Positions 1 through 8,363 of a stretch of DNA of 52,855 nt are shown here, piece after piece (position 1 is the stretch's first letter; each line of letters opens with the position of its first letter). The DNA is taken from positions 1 to 52,855 of the forward strand of contig CAJFUB010000033.1 of assembly GCA_904420095.1 (NCBI GenBank). The letters are read 5' to 3'. A program made the translations under genes and the position numbers. Source of the DNA: an uncultured Clostridia bacterium (GTDB lineage Bacteria > Bacillota > Clostridia > UBA1212 > UBA1255). The notes beneath the pieces were generated by a model that was not told the DNA's origin, searched no databases, and worked only from the letters and a program-made list of their open reading frames with translations.

Positions 1-3000
1 GCCGTGCCGCTGAAGTTGCCGCTGCCCTGAATAGTCAGTGTGTAGCTTTTGGCGTCCGTGCCCTTGTCGCTGCCGCTAAGCACTGCGTAGGTTACGGTCA
101 GGCCGTCTGCCGTGACCGACGCGATCTCCTGTGTCTGTTCCCCGCCGTTGTAAGTAAGCGGAGCGCCCAGCTCGATTGTCGCGCTCGAAATGTTCTTCGG
201 CAGGATGGTCAACGTGCCATCTATATAGTTAAACGTATAGTTGTCATCCGCACCGCCGGAGACGGTAATAGGCATGCCGCTGGACGATACGCCCGTTCCA
301 ACCGTATAATCTGACGTTGCCGTGGGAACGGTGATGAGATCGCTTTCGTTATCGTTGTCGTTTACAAAGCCACTGTACGATACGGTATAGGCGGGAGCGG
401 CGTCACCGTAGGTCACGATCTTGTTTTCTGCCCTGACGGTCAGCGTCGCCTTCCCGACGGTCACGCTCTTGCTTGCGGCGCGCGCGCCGCCTGTCGTAAA
501 CGCATAATTTGCATAGTCTCCCTCCGAAAGCGCCGCTGAAAGGATATAGCTGCCCGTGCCGGCATTGGTAAACGCATTGCCGCGTTCGCCGCCGGTCACG
601 TTGAGGATGAGCTTGCCGTCATTGCCGATGCCTGAAATAGATGCCGAAACGGTGTAGGCGCTGCCGTTATAAGTCACGCTGTCGCGCAAAGCCTGCTCGC
701 TGCCGCCTTCAATGCCGCTGTTCGTATAAGTCCAGCTTACGTTCGATGCAGCAAGGATATATTTGCCGATCTTAACGGTAAAGGACTTTTCCGTCTGCGG
801 ATAATACGTCTTGTTTGCGCCGTCAATAAAAGCGGAAAAAATCGCCTTTACGGTGTAGGTTCCCGCGTTTGTGGGCAACGCGTCATAGGTTTGATCGTTC
901 ACGGTATAAGAATATGTTACCGTCACATTGTTGGGGTTGTTCAACGTAGGAACGACTGTTTCGCCATAGGTGATATTACTTGCCCTTGCGCTGTAGCTTG
1001 ACGTGCTGCCGTTCACATATACGGCGTAAGGACAGCCTTCGACAAAATTCTCGTCGCCATAGTGGTTCGTATCCGCGAAGAGATTGATGGCGGTATAACC
1101 GCTTGCGACATAATCTGTCGGGTTATGTGCAAAATAACCGCCTCGAATGGCGACGGTACCGCTGTTATTGACAATGCTTCCGGTCAAATAGCCGCCTTCC
1201 ATCGTGAAGGATGCGTCGCTGTTTACGGTCACGTCGCCCGCGATGGTGCCGACCGCTCCCACGGCATTTGCAACGGTCAGCGTTGCGCCTTCGCTTACGG
1301 TAATTGTGCTGCCGCTGCCAGGGGCGCTCAGGGTATAGCTGCCGTTGAAATAGAGAATGATGGTCTTGCTGATGGTGACACCGCCCGTCATCCCCAGCAT
1401 CGGAGAAGGCTGCGACAGGTCGTTATCGGCGATCAGATAGACAGATGTAGCATCGTTCGTCTCTGCCGCCTCGATCGCCTCACGCAGATCGCTGAAATAG
1501 TATCGCTGCCCGCTATAAATGGCGTTCGCCACCATGTGCAGGCCGCAGTCGTTGCAAATATTTGTAGTGGGGTTCACCGTATACGAGCTATGCTTGCAGG
1601 GCCCGATCGTTACCGCAAAGGTAGTACTGTCCGCGGGATAATAGGTCTTTACGCCGTTCGCATCAGGCAGGACAACGATTTCCGTACGCATCGTAATGCT
1701 CCATGTGCCCACGCCGGCAGGCAGGCCTGTACGCGATTGGTTATTTTCCATATACGAATAGGCAAGCCCGATTGCATCGGAAAGGTCGTAGGCCGCCGAG
1801 ACGGTGAAGTCGGTGCCGGCGACGATCTCGTTGCCGTCGAAGGTAGGATCGGTCTCGTTGGCGGCGCCCGTTAGGTTTGCGTCTCCGTAAATATACACCG
1901 CATAAGGGAAATCCGACACGAAATCGCCGTCAAACTTCGTTCCCAGCGACGAGATTTCCATGACGAAGCTGCCGCTCGCAACGGCGTAGTCGTTTGCCAC
2001 TGTACCCGCTGTGCCGATTGTTCCTGCCGTGTCAAACGTGCCCGCCGTGCCCGCCGCAAAGTAACCGGCCTGAATCGTGAAGCCGCCGCCCGCCATGTCG
2101 CCGCTGAGATAGCCTCCGCAGATTTCCACCGCAGCGGTCGTGGCGGCAGTGCCGCTGTTGCTATACGTCGGCGCAAAAATGGGGCCGGCGGCTTTGGGAA
2201 GCTGGAGAGCGTTGTACGTCAGGTATTGCGGCGAGGCAAGCGGAAAGTCTGCGCCGCCGGTAAAGGCCAAATTCATAGCGGCTTCGCCGCTGCCGCCGCC
2301 GCCGTCATCCCAGCCGGGAATCCCCGTATCAAAGCTTGCACCGTCTGGCTTTACGGGCGTAAGTACGGCTGTTCCCTCTCCGGTCGCTTCGGTCATGACG
2401 CTCGGCCCTCCTGCTTGCGCGCTGTTGTTCGAAATGGTTCCGCCCGTCATAACAAACTTGCCGCCGTCAGCCACATACACGCCGCCGCCGTAATCGGCGG
2501 TGTTGCCCGTGATCGTGCCGCCCTCGAGGTACATTGTTCCGAACACGAGCGCACCGCCTCCGAACGTATATGTATTGGCCGGTTCACTCGAATCCTGATA
2601 CCGGGTGCCCTTGCCGCCCTTGACGACGCCCTCGCTGTGTATGCCGCTCAGCCCGCCGCAGTCGCAGATATGCAGCGTAGCGTTTGGATTGACCACGATC
2701 GCCGAGCTGTTCGGCGTCTCGCTGCCTGACAATGCGTTATCAATGTCCTGCACAGACAGCGCATACCCATTCAGGCACAGATACACCTCCACCGCATCCG
2801 TCCCGTTGCCGATAAACAGCGAATCGGCATAGAGCTGGTCGGGATTAAAATCGTCCGCAAGGTAGTAGTAGCCGCTCGTCGTGATCTGATAGATGCTTGG
2901 TCCGCTGTTATTGCTTACAGGAGTAAACTCAAACGCTTCAAATTTCTGCGTATTGTGCCAATGCTCATTTTTAGGGGCATATTGCAATTCGCCCTCATAC

Positions 3001-4439
3001 ACGGTGATCTCATAGCTGGAAGAGCTGTTCGTATTGAAATAACCTGCGACCGCTTTTCCGCTCATGTAGGTACTCCAGCCGGCAGAAATTATGCCGGTTT
3101 TATTGCTGTACACCTCATAGGGCTGCTCATTGGTAAGTTCCCCTGTGATTTCTATGGACGGCCGAAGCGTACTACCGGTTTGCCAAATATAAATATCGGC
3201 GTTATCGCTGACATTGTTGTCGCCGTCATCGCCGTCGATCGTGGGATTCCCGGAAAGCTGAACGACGGCGGAACCATCTACATGAATGGCATTGCCATCT
3301 CCGTAGGTCCCTGCAGAGTTGCCGCTGATCGTGCCGCCTGATATTTTCAGATTAATATAACTCCCAATTAAGTCTATGCCGCCGCCATCACCGCTGATCG
3401 ACCTCACTGTGTTTCCGGTAATAGAGCCGCCCGTCATGGTGATTGTACCACAGTAAACGCCTATGCCGCCGCCCCAGGAATTGGCAATGTTATCTTTAAT
3501 TTCAATCGTCCCGGAAAGCTCCAACGCGGGGGGATATTTTTCGTAGCCGCCGGCAGGAGTGCTAACATGAATGCCGCCTCCAATCTGATTAACGTTCTCC
3601 GATATCACGCCGCCCGACAGTTTCACTGTGCCGCCCTGCACGAATATGCCCCCGCCGGCATTATAATTATGGTTTTCAGGAGATATATAATGGTTGCCCG
3701 AAATTGCGCCGCCCGTCATGGTCATTGTGCTGCCGAAATACACAAATACGCCGCTGCCGTTTTGCGCGCTGTTGCCGGCAATGGTGCCGCCGGTCATGTT
3801 GAATGTGGCTCCATCGCGCATAACATAGACGCCGCCGCCGACATAACTGCCGTTCCACGAAGGATAGTAATAATCATTGGAGTTTGTTCCTATGCCGCCC
3901 GTGATGACGCCGCCCGTAACAGCGCCCCTGCTTTCCTCGCCGGCCGCCGCATAGGCGGTGTCCCAGGCGTCTGTGCCGTCGTCGAACAGATACTTGCCGC
4001 CCTCGTTCGAGGTTGTAGCGGGATCGTCAGAGGAAAGATAATAATCGTGCGAGCCGTTTGAACTGTTGCAGTCGCACAGATGAAACGTCGCGCCCGGCCA
4101 GACCGTGACGACCGACTGCGTGCCCGTGCCGCGGAGCATATGACCATTGAGGCAGAGGGTAACCGTCGCGTCGCTGGGAATGGTAATATCGTTGCCGGAA
4201 AGTGTGACGTCGGAATTCAGGTAGTAGCTGCCCGCCGCAAGCTCGCCGGCCGCCTTGCCGTCCGTGGAATTGACGAGACTCGCCGTCAGCTCTGTCCAGC
4301 CGGCGTGATCGGTATGGGGAGTATCTGCCTGTGCCGTCGTCGGCTGAAGCGTCAGGAAGAAAATTCCCAGCGCAGCGCACACAGGAAAGGCAAGCACCGC
4401 CAAAGAGAATATAATTTTTTGAATGGATGATCTTGTCAT
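1..4439 (-). CDS. Large secreted surface protein, beta-helix plus MBG-like repeats (3' end outside window)
   Basis: The frame is open from the ATG at 4437-4439 to the window edge, about 1,479 codons, so the C-terminus is missing. The N-terminus (MTRSSIQKIIF, then a hydrophobic stretch ending in TAQA) is a Sec signal peptide. Next come two blocks starting with a CLNG motif (CLNGHML, CLNGYAL) and a long series of beta-helix rungs of the form MTGGTIxGNxAxxGGGVYV. The more C-terminal part reads as MBG/YDG-type modules (VTYGDAAPAYTVSYSGF, then YTFNYIDGTLTILP, then TYNGGEQTQEI). Such architectures occur in wall-bound or released adhesins and glycan-binding proteins of gut bacteria. The anchor, if there is one, would lie beyond the window. 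A GGAG lies 12 nt before the ATG. Adhesin is an inference; no ligand can be named. Confidence 0.85.
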   Translation of the reverse strand, partial: MTRSSIQKIIFSLAVLAFPVCAALGIFFLTLQPTTAQADTPHTDHAGWTELTASLVNSTDGKAAGELAAGSYYLNSDVTLSGNDITIPSDATVTLCLNGHMLRGTGTQSVVTVWPGATFHLCDCNSSNGSHDYYLSSDDPATTSNEGGKYLFDDGTDAWDTAYAAAGEESRGAVTGGVITGGIGTNSNDYYYPSWNGSYVGGGVYVMRDGATFNMTGGTIAGNSAQNGSGVFVYFGSTMTMTGGAISGNHYISPENHNYNAGGGIFVQGGTVKLSGGVISENVNQIGGGIHVSTPAGGYEKYPPALELSGTIEIKDNIANSWGGGIGVYCGTITMTGGSITGNTVRSISGDGGGIDLIGSYINLKISGGTISGNSAGTYGDGNAIHVDGSAVVQLSGNPTIDGDDGDNNVSDNADIYIWQTGSTLRPSIEITGELTNEQPYEVYSNKTGIISAGWSTYMSGKAVAGYFNTNSSSSYEITVYEGELQYAPKNEHWHNTQKFEAFEFTPVSNNSGPSIYQITTSGYYYLADDFNPDQLYADSLFIGNGTDAVEVYLCLNGYALSVQDIDNALSGSETPNSSAIVVNPNATLHICDCGGLSGIHSEGVVKGGKGTRYQDSSEPANTYTFGGGALVFGTMYLEGGTITGNTADYGGGVYVADGGKFVMTGGTISNNSAQAGGPSVMTEATGEGTAVLTPVKPDGASFDTGIPGWDDGGGGSGEAAMNLAFTGGADFPLASPQYLTYNALQLPKAAGPIFAPTYSNSGTAATTAAVEICGGYLSGDMAGGGFTIQAGYFAAGTAGTFDTAGTIGTAGTVANDYAVASGSFVMEISSLGTKFDGDFVSDFPYAVYIYGDANLTGAANETDPTFDGNEIVAGTDFTVSAAYDLSDAIGLAYSYMENNQSRTGLPAGVGTWSITMRTEIVVLPDANGVKTYYPADSTTFAVTIGPCKHSSYTVNPTTNICNDCGLHMVANAIYSGQRYYFSDLREAIEAAETNDATSVYLIADNDLSQPSPMLGMTGGVTISKTIILYFNGSYTLSAPGSGSTITVSEGATLTVANAVGAVGTIAGDVTVNSDASFTMEGGYLTGSIVNNSGTVAIRGGYFAHNPTDYVASGYTAINLFADTNHYGDENFVEGCPYAVYVNGSTSSYSARASNITYGETVVPTLNNPNNVTVTYSYTVNDQTYDALPTNAGTYTVKAIFSAFIDGANKTYYPQTEKSFTVKIGKYILAASNVSWTYTNSGIEGGSEQALRDSVTYNGSAYTVSASISGIGNDGKLILNVTGGERGNAFTNAGTGSYILSAALSEGDYANYAFTTGGARAASKSVTVGKATLTVRAENKIVTYGDAAPAYTVSYSGFVNDNDNESDLITVPTATSDYTVGTGVSSSGMPITVSGGADDNYTFNYIDGTLTILPKNISSATIELGAPLTYNGGEQTQEIASVTADGLTVTYAVLSGSDKGTDAKSYTLTIQGSGNFSGT

Positions 4440-4482
4440 AATATGATCACGCTCCAAAGTCCAATTTTTATATTTTCGGCCG

Positions 4483-4719
4483 TTAGGCCGCAAGGTACAG
4501 ATTCAGCAGCACGCGGGAAATAAAGGAACATTTGCCTGCGGCAGAACCAAGCGCAGTCCCGCTCATCACAAAAGAAGGCAGCACAGGGCACGGCAAAGCC
4601 GCGCCCCGCGCTGCCTGAAAAGCAATCTTCTTCTGTGCGGCATTCGGCATGGGCTGCACTCTATCCCTCATGAATACTTTGTCTTTATCGGTATGAATTT
4701 TTGTCATCGTTTGCCGCAT
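4483..4719 (-). CDS. Possible 78-codon leader ORF, unassigned
   Basis: A 78-codon frame starts at an ATG (MRQTMTKIHTDK) about 28 nt after the inferred transcription start and ends at a TAA lying in the loop of a small CGGCC/GGCCG hairpin (4477-4490). It resembles no family I recognise. The ribosome-binding site is poor (GTGAGAAAC), and its middle is formed by the 4577-4615 hairpin. It may be non-coding leader sequence, a regulatory leader peptide, or nothing. Low confidence. Confidence 0.15.
   Translation of the reverse strand: MRQTMTKIHTDKDKVFMRDRVQPMPNAAQKKIAFQAARGAALPCPVLPSFVMSGTALGSAAGKCSFISRVLLNLYLAA
4577..4615 (-). promoter_or_regulatory. Strong hairpin in the 5' leader of the surface-protein gene
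   Basis: GGCAGC, GGGC and CGGC pair with GCCG, GCCC and GCTGCC around an AAA loop, with two small internal bulges. On the minus strand the hairpin is followed by TTCTTTTG, so it could act as an attenuator or partial terminator. It sits about 140 nt upstream of the surface-protein start, inside the inferred leader (transcription start near 4747). No known riboswitch class was recognised. Confidence 0.4.
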
Positions 4720-4753
4720 TGTTTCTCACTTATTTATTATTTTTCATTTGTTT

Positions 4754-4782
4754 ATTATACGATATTTCCTTTTCGACTTCAA
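4754..4782 (-). promoter_or_regulatory. Sigma-A-type promoter for the surface-protein leader
   Basis: On the minus strand TTGAAG (4777-4782) lies 17 nt before TATAAT (4754-4759). Transcription would start near 4747, giving a leader of about 310 nt before the ATG at 4439. Confidence 0.6.
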
Positions 4783-4789
4783 GCCCAGC

Positions 4790-4866
4790 GCAGACCAATC
4801 CGCACAAAAAAACACAAAAGGCACACACGTGTGTGCCTCTTGCGCGCTTTTGACGTATTGGTCTGC
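4790..4866. terminator. Nested inverted repeats, probable bidirectional terminator
   Basis: The inner perfect palindrome AGGCACACACGTGTGTGCCT (4819-4838) is followed on the minus strand by TTTTGTGTTTTTTTG, a good terminator for the ABC transporter gene ending at 4876. It is enclosed by a perfect 10-bp inverted repeat, GCAGACCAAT (4790-4799) and ATTGGTCTGC (4857-4866). On the plus strand the outer repeat is followed by CTTTTTC. Confidence 0.65.
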
Positions 4867-4875
4867 CTTTTTCTA

Positions 4876-7515
4876 TTACTCCGAGCGCAGCGCCTCCACA
4901 GGATCCTTTTTGGCCGCAAAACGCGATGGGATCAGTCCCGCGATAAACGTCAGGAGCATGCTGATTGCAACGAGGATAATCGCGCCCAGCCACGGCAGCG
5001 CTGCCATTCCGGAAATTCCGGTATACGCATGGATGATCACATTCACCGGAATGGTCAGAAGCAGCGTAATACCGATTCCGATAATTCCTGCGGCAAAGCC
5101 GACGATCAGTGTTTCTGCGTTAAACACTCTGGAAATATCGCGTTTGGAAGCGCCGATGCTGCGCAGAATTCCGATTTCCTTTGTCCGCTCCAAAACGGAA
5201 ATGTAGGTAATGATACCGATCATGATCGACGAAACGATCAGAGAAATCGCTACAAAGGCAATCAGAATATAACTGATGGCGTTGATGATCGTCGTGACGG
5301 ATGACATCATGATGCTGATATAATCCGTGTATTGAATCTCATCCGCTTCCGATCTGCTGCCGTTATATTCTTCGATTTTTGCAACAATTTCCTCTTTGGA
5401 CTCAAAATCTACGGGATAAATATTGATTGCGGACGGCTTGTCAAGATCGGCGACGCCCATTTTTTCCAGATTCCCCTCCAGCGTGGCGGAGGAAGTCGCG
5501 TTCTGCGCCATGTACGCGCTGGCAAATTCCGCCTTTTCCTCATCGGTCAGAGACATGAAATATTCCTGTTCTTCCGGCGTCAGCATTGATACGTCAAAAC
5601 CGGCGCCGCTTTCCTCTCCCGTCGTCTCCGTGAATTTTTTCCCCGTAAACACGTCTGTATCTGGTCTGGCATTCTGATCCTTTACGATCTCGCTTTCATT
5701 GACCTTCTCGATCAGCGCCTCCATCAGATCGGATCGGTAGGCCACGGAACCGCGAACCGCGGTGCTGGAGGCCGTATCGTCCGCCTGGCGCAGAATTCCT
5801 ACGATTTTCACTTCAATTCCGCGCGAATCGTCTTCAATGACGCTTTTCAGGTATTCCGTATCGCTTGAACGGTCGATCCATCGGTTCGATTCCTCATCAT
5901 AGGAATAATAGTCCGTGCTGAGCAGCAGCTTATACGACAGAGAACAGAGGTATTCATATGTGTATTCCTCCGCCTTCCCGACTTCTACGGGATTTCCGGC
6001 CATGATATCCTTCATCATCTGCTCGAGCTCCGCCGGGCTCTTGATCCCAAGCGCATACAGCGTATAATCGCTGATTTCATTATTCTTATCAACGATGATC
6101 ACCGCCTCGTCATATGCCTGCGGCATGCTTCCGTATAAAACATCATACTGTGATTCCAGCAGCTCCTCGTTATCCATCAGCTCCGTCCAGACATTGAAGC
6201 TGGAGGACATCGAAGAAGAGCTCCCGCTCATTTCTGTCATGTCCGACATACCGGAAAGCCCAAGCATTGTAAGTACCTGGCTTGGGTTTACCTGGAGCAC
6301 CCCCTCCGAAGTATCAGCTTTATAAATATTCAGCGGCGTCGAATAATTGTACTGGATATCCGAAACCAGCTCGGAAAAGCCGCTTGCAGGATCTTCCAGA
6401 TATGTTTTAAACGCTTCCAGGTTGTTTATGATTACCTGACCGGACATCGTTTCCAAAATATCCGTCATCAGATCGTTCGAATAAATTTTGTCGGCACCAT
6501 GCTCGACCTCGTCCTTCTGCGTCGAGAGCATTGCCGACATGATGCCGGTCATGTCCATCGTAGAAGCCTCAATCGTCAAGGGATAGCTTGACAGGGTATC
6601 GGCCTCCACTCGTTTTACGTACGCATTGACGCCGCTGGAAAGCGCCAGAATCAAAGCGATTCCAATGATTCCGATGCTCCCGGCAAAGGAGGTCATAAAG
6701 GTTCGCGCCTTCTTTGTCATCAGATTGTTCAGACTTAAAGAAAGCGCCGTGAAAAACGACATGGAGGTTTTCTGCTTTTTGTTCTTTTCTTTTGTCTTCC
6801 TTCGCTTTTCCTTCGGCAGCGGTTCGACGCGTGCGGCCGTGTACGGATCCGTGTCGTCGGTAATCGTTCCGTCCAGGAGGCGGATGATCCGCGTTGAATA
6901 CCGCGCCGCAAGCTCCGGATTGTGCGTCACCATGATGACAAGCTTTTCCTTTGAAATTTCTTTCAGGATTTCCATAATCTGTACGCTTGTTTCCGAATCA
7001 AGCGCACCGGTCGGTTCGTCGGCAAGTAAAATATCCGGATTATTGACAAGCGCACGTGCGATTGCCACGCGCTGCATCTGTCCGCCCGACATCTGATTCG
7101 GCTTCTTGTGGGCCTGATCACTCAGTCCGACTTTCTCCAGCGCTTCCATGGCCCGTTTCTTCCGTTCGCTTTTGCTGACGCCGGAAAGCGTTAGCGCAAG
7201 CTCGACATTGGACTGCACGTTCTGATGGGAAATCAGGTTATAGTTCTGAAAAACGAAACCGATACGATGATTGCGGTAGGCATCCCAGTCGCTATCCTTA
7301 TATTCCTTTGTAGATATATCGTTAATCACGAGATCGCCCGACGTATACTGGTCCAGCCCGCCGATGATATTCAAAAGCGTTGTTTTTCCGCAGCCGGAAG
7401 GGCCGAGCACCGATACGAACTCGCTCTTGCGGAATTCAACTGTAATCCCCTTCAGCGCCTCCACGCGCAGGTCCCCAACGGTATATGTTTTCGTAATTTG
7501 ATTTAATTTCAGCAT
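4876..7515 (-). CDS. ABC transporter, fused ATP-binding and FtsX/MacB-like permease
   Basis: An 879-residue fusion of a LolD/MacB-type ATPase with an FtsX-family permease. Walker A is GPSGCGKTT (residues 38-46), the signature is SGGQ (143-146) and Walker B is ILLADEPTG (162-170). A basic linker (residues 235-255) leads to a first membrane segment near 275-295. A large extracytoplasmic domain follows, and then three membrane segments in the C-terminal FtsX domain (about 760-870). Clostridial relatives export or sense peptides and antibiotics, or act on the cell wall; the substrate here is unknown. The gene diverges from a two-component system 161 bp away, the usual arrangement when the kinase controls the transporter. 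A perfect 13-bp palindrome (CTTCGTAACGAAG, 7532-7544) lies just upstream of its ribosome-binding site (AAAGGAG). Confidence 0.9.
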   Translation of the reverse strand: MLKLNQITKTYTVGDLRVEALKGITVEFRKSEFVSVLGPSGCGKTTLLNIIGGLDQYTSGDLVINDISTKEYKDSDWDAYRNHRIGFVFQNYNLISHQNVQSNVELALTLSGVSKSERKKRAMEALEKVGLSDQAHKKPNQMSGGQMQRVAIARALVNNPDILLADEPTGALDSETSVQIMEILKEISKEKLVIMVTHNPELAARYSTRIIRLLDGTITDDTDPYTAARVEPLPKEKRRKTKEKNKKQKTSMSFFTALSLSLNNLMTKKARTFMTSFAGSIGIIGIALILALSSGVNAYVKRVEADTLSSYPLTIEASTMDMTGIMSAMLSTQKDEVEHGADKIYSNDLMTDILETMSGQVIINNLEAFKTYLEDPASGFSELVSDIQYNYSTPLNIYKADTSEGVLQVNPSQVLTMLGLSGMSDMTEMSGSSSSMSSSFNVWTELMDNEELLESQYDVLYGSMPQAYDEAVIIVDKNNEISDYTLYALGIKSPAELEQMMKDIMAGNPVEVGKAEEYTYEYLCSLSYKLLLSTDYYSYDEESNRWIDRSSDTEYLKSVIEDDSRGIEVKIVGILRQADDTASSTAVRGSVAYRSDLMEALIEKVNESEIVKDQNARPDTDVFTGKKFTETTGEESGAGFDVSMLTPEEQEYFMSLTDEEKAEFASAYMAQNATSSATLEGNLEKMGVADLDKPSAINIYPVDFESKEEIVAKIEEYNGSRSEADEIQYTDYISIMMSSVTTIINAISYILIAFVAISLIVSSIMIGIITYISVLERTKEIGILRSIGASKRDISRVFNAETLIVGFAAGIIGIGITLLLTIPVNVIIHAYTGISGMAALPWLGAIILVAISMLLTFIAGLIPSRFAAKKDPVEALRSE

Positions 7516-7531
7516 GCGAAAAACTCCTTTC

Positions 7532-7544
7532 CTTCGTAACGAAG
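7532..7544. promoter_or_regulatory. 13-bp palindrome upstream of the ABC transporter, possible operator
   Basis: CTTCGTAACGAAG is a perfect palindrome with one central base. It lies between the ATG of the transporter (7515) and the divergent two-component operon, directly next to the transporter ribosome-binding site. It could be an operator or a small RNA hairpin; no regulator can be assigned. Confidence 0.3.
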
Positions 7545-7592
7545 ATATTTTACACGCGTTTTATAAACTGAATATAAACAGGAGCGCGGCGT

Positions 7593-7621
7593 TTGACATT
7601 TATTCGGACAGGAATTAAACT
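7593..7621 (+). promoter_or_regulatory. Sigma-A-type promoter of the two-component operon
   Basis: A perfect -35 box TTGACA (7593-7598) lies 17 nt before TAAACT (7616-7621). The TTG of this -35 box opens the reading frame of the response regulator, which is why the longest frame is not the true gene. Confidence 0.6.
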
Positions 7622-7676
7622 AGTAAAATACTTGGAGTTTCTCTATATTCCGAATGTAAGGAGGTTCGATTCGGCC

Positions 7677-8363
7677 GTGTTCCATATCCTGATTGCCGAA
7701 GACGATACAAATACAAGGAAGCTGATGTCCGCAGTTCTGCGGCAAAGCGGATATGAGGTGCTTGCCGCCGGAACGGGAACGGAAGCGCTGGAGCTACTGG
7801 AAACGTCTCAGGTCGATCTGCTGATTCTCGATATCATGATGCCGGGCATGGACGGCTACCAGCTTACGGAAAGGATCCGGGAAAGCGGCAATACGGCGCC
7901 TATACTAATGGTAACGGCGCGAGAGGCCTCTGCCGATAAGGTGCGCGGATTCCGCGCCGGCACCGACGATTATATGGTCAAACCCGTAGACGAGGAGGAG
8001 CTGCTGTGCCGGATCGCCGCTCTGCTCCGGCGTGCTCAGATTGCAAACGAGCATAAGCTCGTAATCGGGAAAACTATCCTTGATTACGACAGCCTCACGG
8101 TAACCTCCGGAGCGGGCGCCGCGGAGCTGCCCCAGAAGGAATTTCTTGTTTTATTCAAATTGCTCTCCTATCCGAATAAAATATTTACGCGCAGGCAGCT
8201 TATGGATGAAATCTGGGAACTGTACAGCGAAACGGATGAACGGACCGTAGACGTCCACATCAACCGGCTGCGCGACAAATTCAGAGGAAATCCCGATTTT
8301 GAGATCGTCACAGTAAGAGGGCTCGGCTACAAAGCTGTCAGAAAGGAGCGCGGGCAAATATGA
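7677..8363 (+). CDS. OmpR-family response regulator
   Basis: 228 residues from the GTG at 7677, which follows AAGGAGG (7658-7664). An upstream TTG in the same frame is part of the promoter and is rejected. The N-terminal receiver domain has the acidic pair in LIAEDD (residues 8-10), the phospho-acceptor Asp52 in LILDIMMPGMDG, and the conserved Lys in YMVKPVDEEE. The C-terminal winged helix (about 130-226) ends in the usual VDVHINRLRDKF and VRGLGYKA motifs. It overlaps the kinase gene by 4 bp (ATGA), so the pair is translationally coupled. Likely targets are the divergent ABC transporter and its own operon; this is inferred from position only. Confidence 0.92.
   Translation: MFHILIAEDDTNTRKLMSAVLRQSGYEVLAAGTGTEALELLETSQVDLLILDIMMPGMDGYQLTERIRESGNTAPILMVTAREASADKVRGFRAGTDDYMVKPVDEEELLCRIAALLRRAQIANEHKLVIGKTILDYDSLTVTSGAGAAELPQKEFLVLFKLLSYPNKIFTRRQLMDEIWELYSETDERTVDVHINRLRDKFRGNPDFEIVTVRGLGYKAVRKERGQI

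Noticed and set aside
1062..4430. Several open frames on the plus strand (for example 1062-1874, 3567-4061)
   Set aside because: They lie within the surface-protein gene, which is open in one minus-strand frame from 4439 to the edge with a signal peptide and clear repeats.
4440..4760. c-di-GMP or other known riboswitch in the surface-protein leader
   Set aside because: The conserved core sequences of GEMM-type c-di-GMP aptamers were not found; only generic hairpins are visible.
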